Shown one piece after another: positions 63,905 to 64,000 of a DNA stretch of 64,000 bases. A program made the position numbers and the translations under genes. Origin of the DNA: Fibrobacter succinogenes. GTDB taxonomy: Bacteria > Fibrobacterota > Fibrobacteria > Fibrobacterales > Fibrobacteraceae. The stretch spans positions 59,737 through 123,736 of the forward strand of contig CACZAD010000003.1 in NCBI GenBank assembly GCA_902779055.1. Direction: 5' to 3'. A model generated the notes under the pieces. It made no database searches and was not told the origin of the DNA. It saw only the letters and a list, made by a program, of their open reading frames with translations. Numbering within the stretch: position 1 is the stretch's first letter; the number at the start of each line of letters is the position of its first letter.

Positions 63905-63980
63905 CGGGATAGACGAGGCTTGAACTCGCAACCTCCGGCGTGACAGGCCGGTGCTCTAACCAAAATTGAGCTACCACCCC
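63905..63980 (-). tRNA. tRNA-Asp(GUC)
   Basis: This is a 76-nt cloverleaf with acceptor GGGGTGG/CTATCCC (two G-U pairs) and discriminator G. The anticodon stem CCGGC/GCCGG encloses loop CTGTCAC with anticodon GTC. The D loop is long (AATTTTGGTTA). Upstream promoter sequence is cut off by the window end. Confidence 0.92.
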
Positions 63981-64000
63981 AAATCGTTTCCGATTCTTCG

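Overview
The window comes from a Fibrobacter-like bacterium (phylum Fibrobacterota). The first gene carries two copies of the FISUMP domain, the paralogous domain named after Fibrobacter succinogenes. There are also many signal-peptide outer-membrane barrels, a cellulase-type GH5 domain fused to a glucan synthase, and dense short palindromic repeats between genes. No plasmid, phage or insertion-sequence genes are visible, so this reads as chromosome.

Layout. 0-5 kb: a FISUMP surface protein, gap (glyceraldehyde-3-phosphate dehydrogenase), a minus-strand envelope gene pair and tRNA-Lys. 5-9.4 kb: a small sugar cluster (GNAT/FemAB-like protein, 3-keto-sugar-type aminotransferase, flippase, GT2). 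9.4-17.6 kb: a palindrome-rich stretch holding a small GIY-YIG nuclease, tRNA-Arg, a class A penicillin-binding protein, two minus-strand envelope proteins, groES-groEL behind a sigma-54-type promoter, and a ribbon-helix-helix protein. 17.8-53.8 kb: a large O-antigen/capsule locus. 53.9-64 kb: a GH5-GT2-PilZ fusion, metK, a Nif3-family protein, an M23 peptidase, three secreted or outer-membrane proteins and tRNA-Asp.

The polysaccharide locus is a mosaic. Its higher-GC ends hold a PglE-like aminotransferase, a PglC-like initiating sugar transferase and a GNAT at 17.8-21.6 kb, and fnlA-fnlB-fnlC (UDP-L-FucNAc synthesis) at 47.2-51.7 kb. A WbuB-like transferase and the amidotransferase-hisH-hisF trio at 21.6-25.4 kb would turn FucNAc into the amidine FucNAm, so one pathway is split over 25 kb. 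Between the halves lies AT-rich DNA with transferases, a Wzy-like polymerase, LicD, a GT56-like Fuc4NAc transferase, two acyltransferases, a Wzx-type flippase, and an ATP-grasp / PLP-enzyme / ATP-grasp-HAD trio. Broken genes mark old recombination: a 30-codon glycosyltransferase stub, a glycosyltransferase joined from a C-terminal and an N-terminal half in the wrong order, a GNAT with an in-frame stop, and a duplicated fnlC 3' end.

Phage-defence-type genes sit inside this locus: an Abi_2/HEPN gene preceded by its own promoter and a compact terminator-ended RNA (19.2-20.3 kb), a Septu-like ptuA-ptuB pair (41.7-43.7 kb), and a RhuM gene plus an apparently truncated partner bracketed by two copies of the fnlC 3' end (51.7-53.8 kb). 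The strongest candidates for something new are the Abi_2 RNA unit, the ATP-grasp/PLP trio, the GH5-GT2-PilZ fusion, a pair of 66-bp direct repeats differing only at synonymous positions, and a GIY-YIG nuclease embedded in palindromic repeats together with a three-copy 85-bp element.

Functions are read from motifs and family resemblance; no database search was run.
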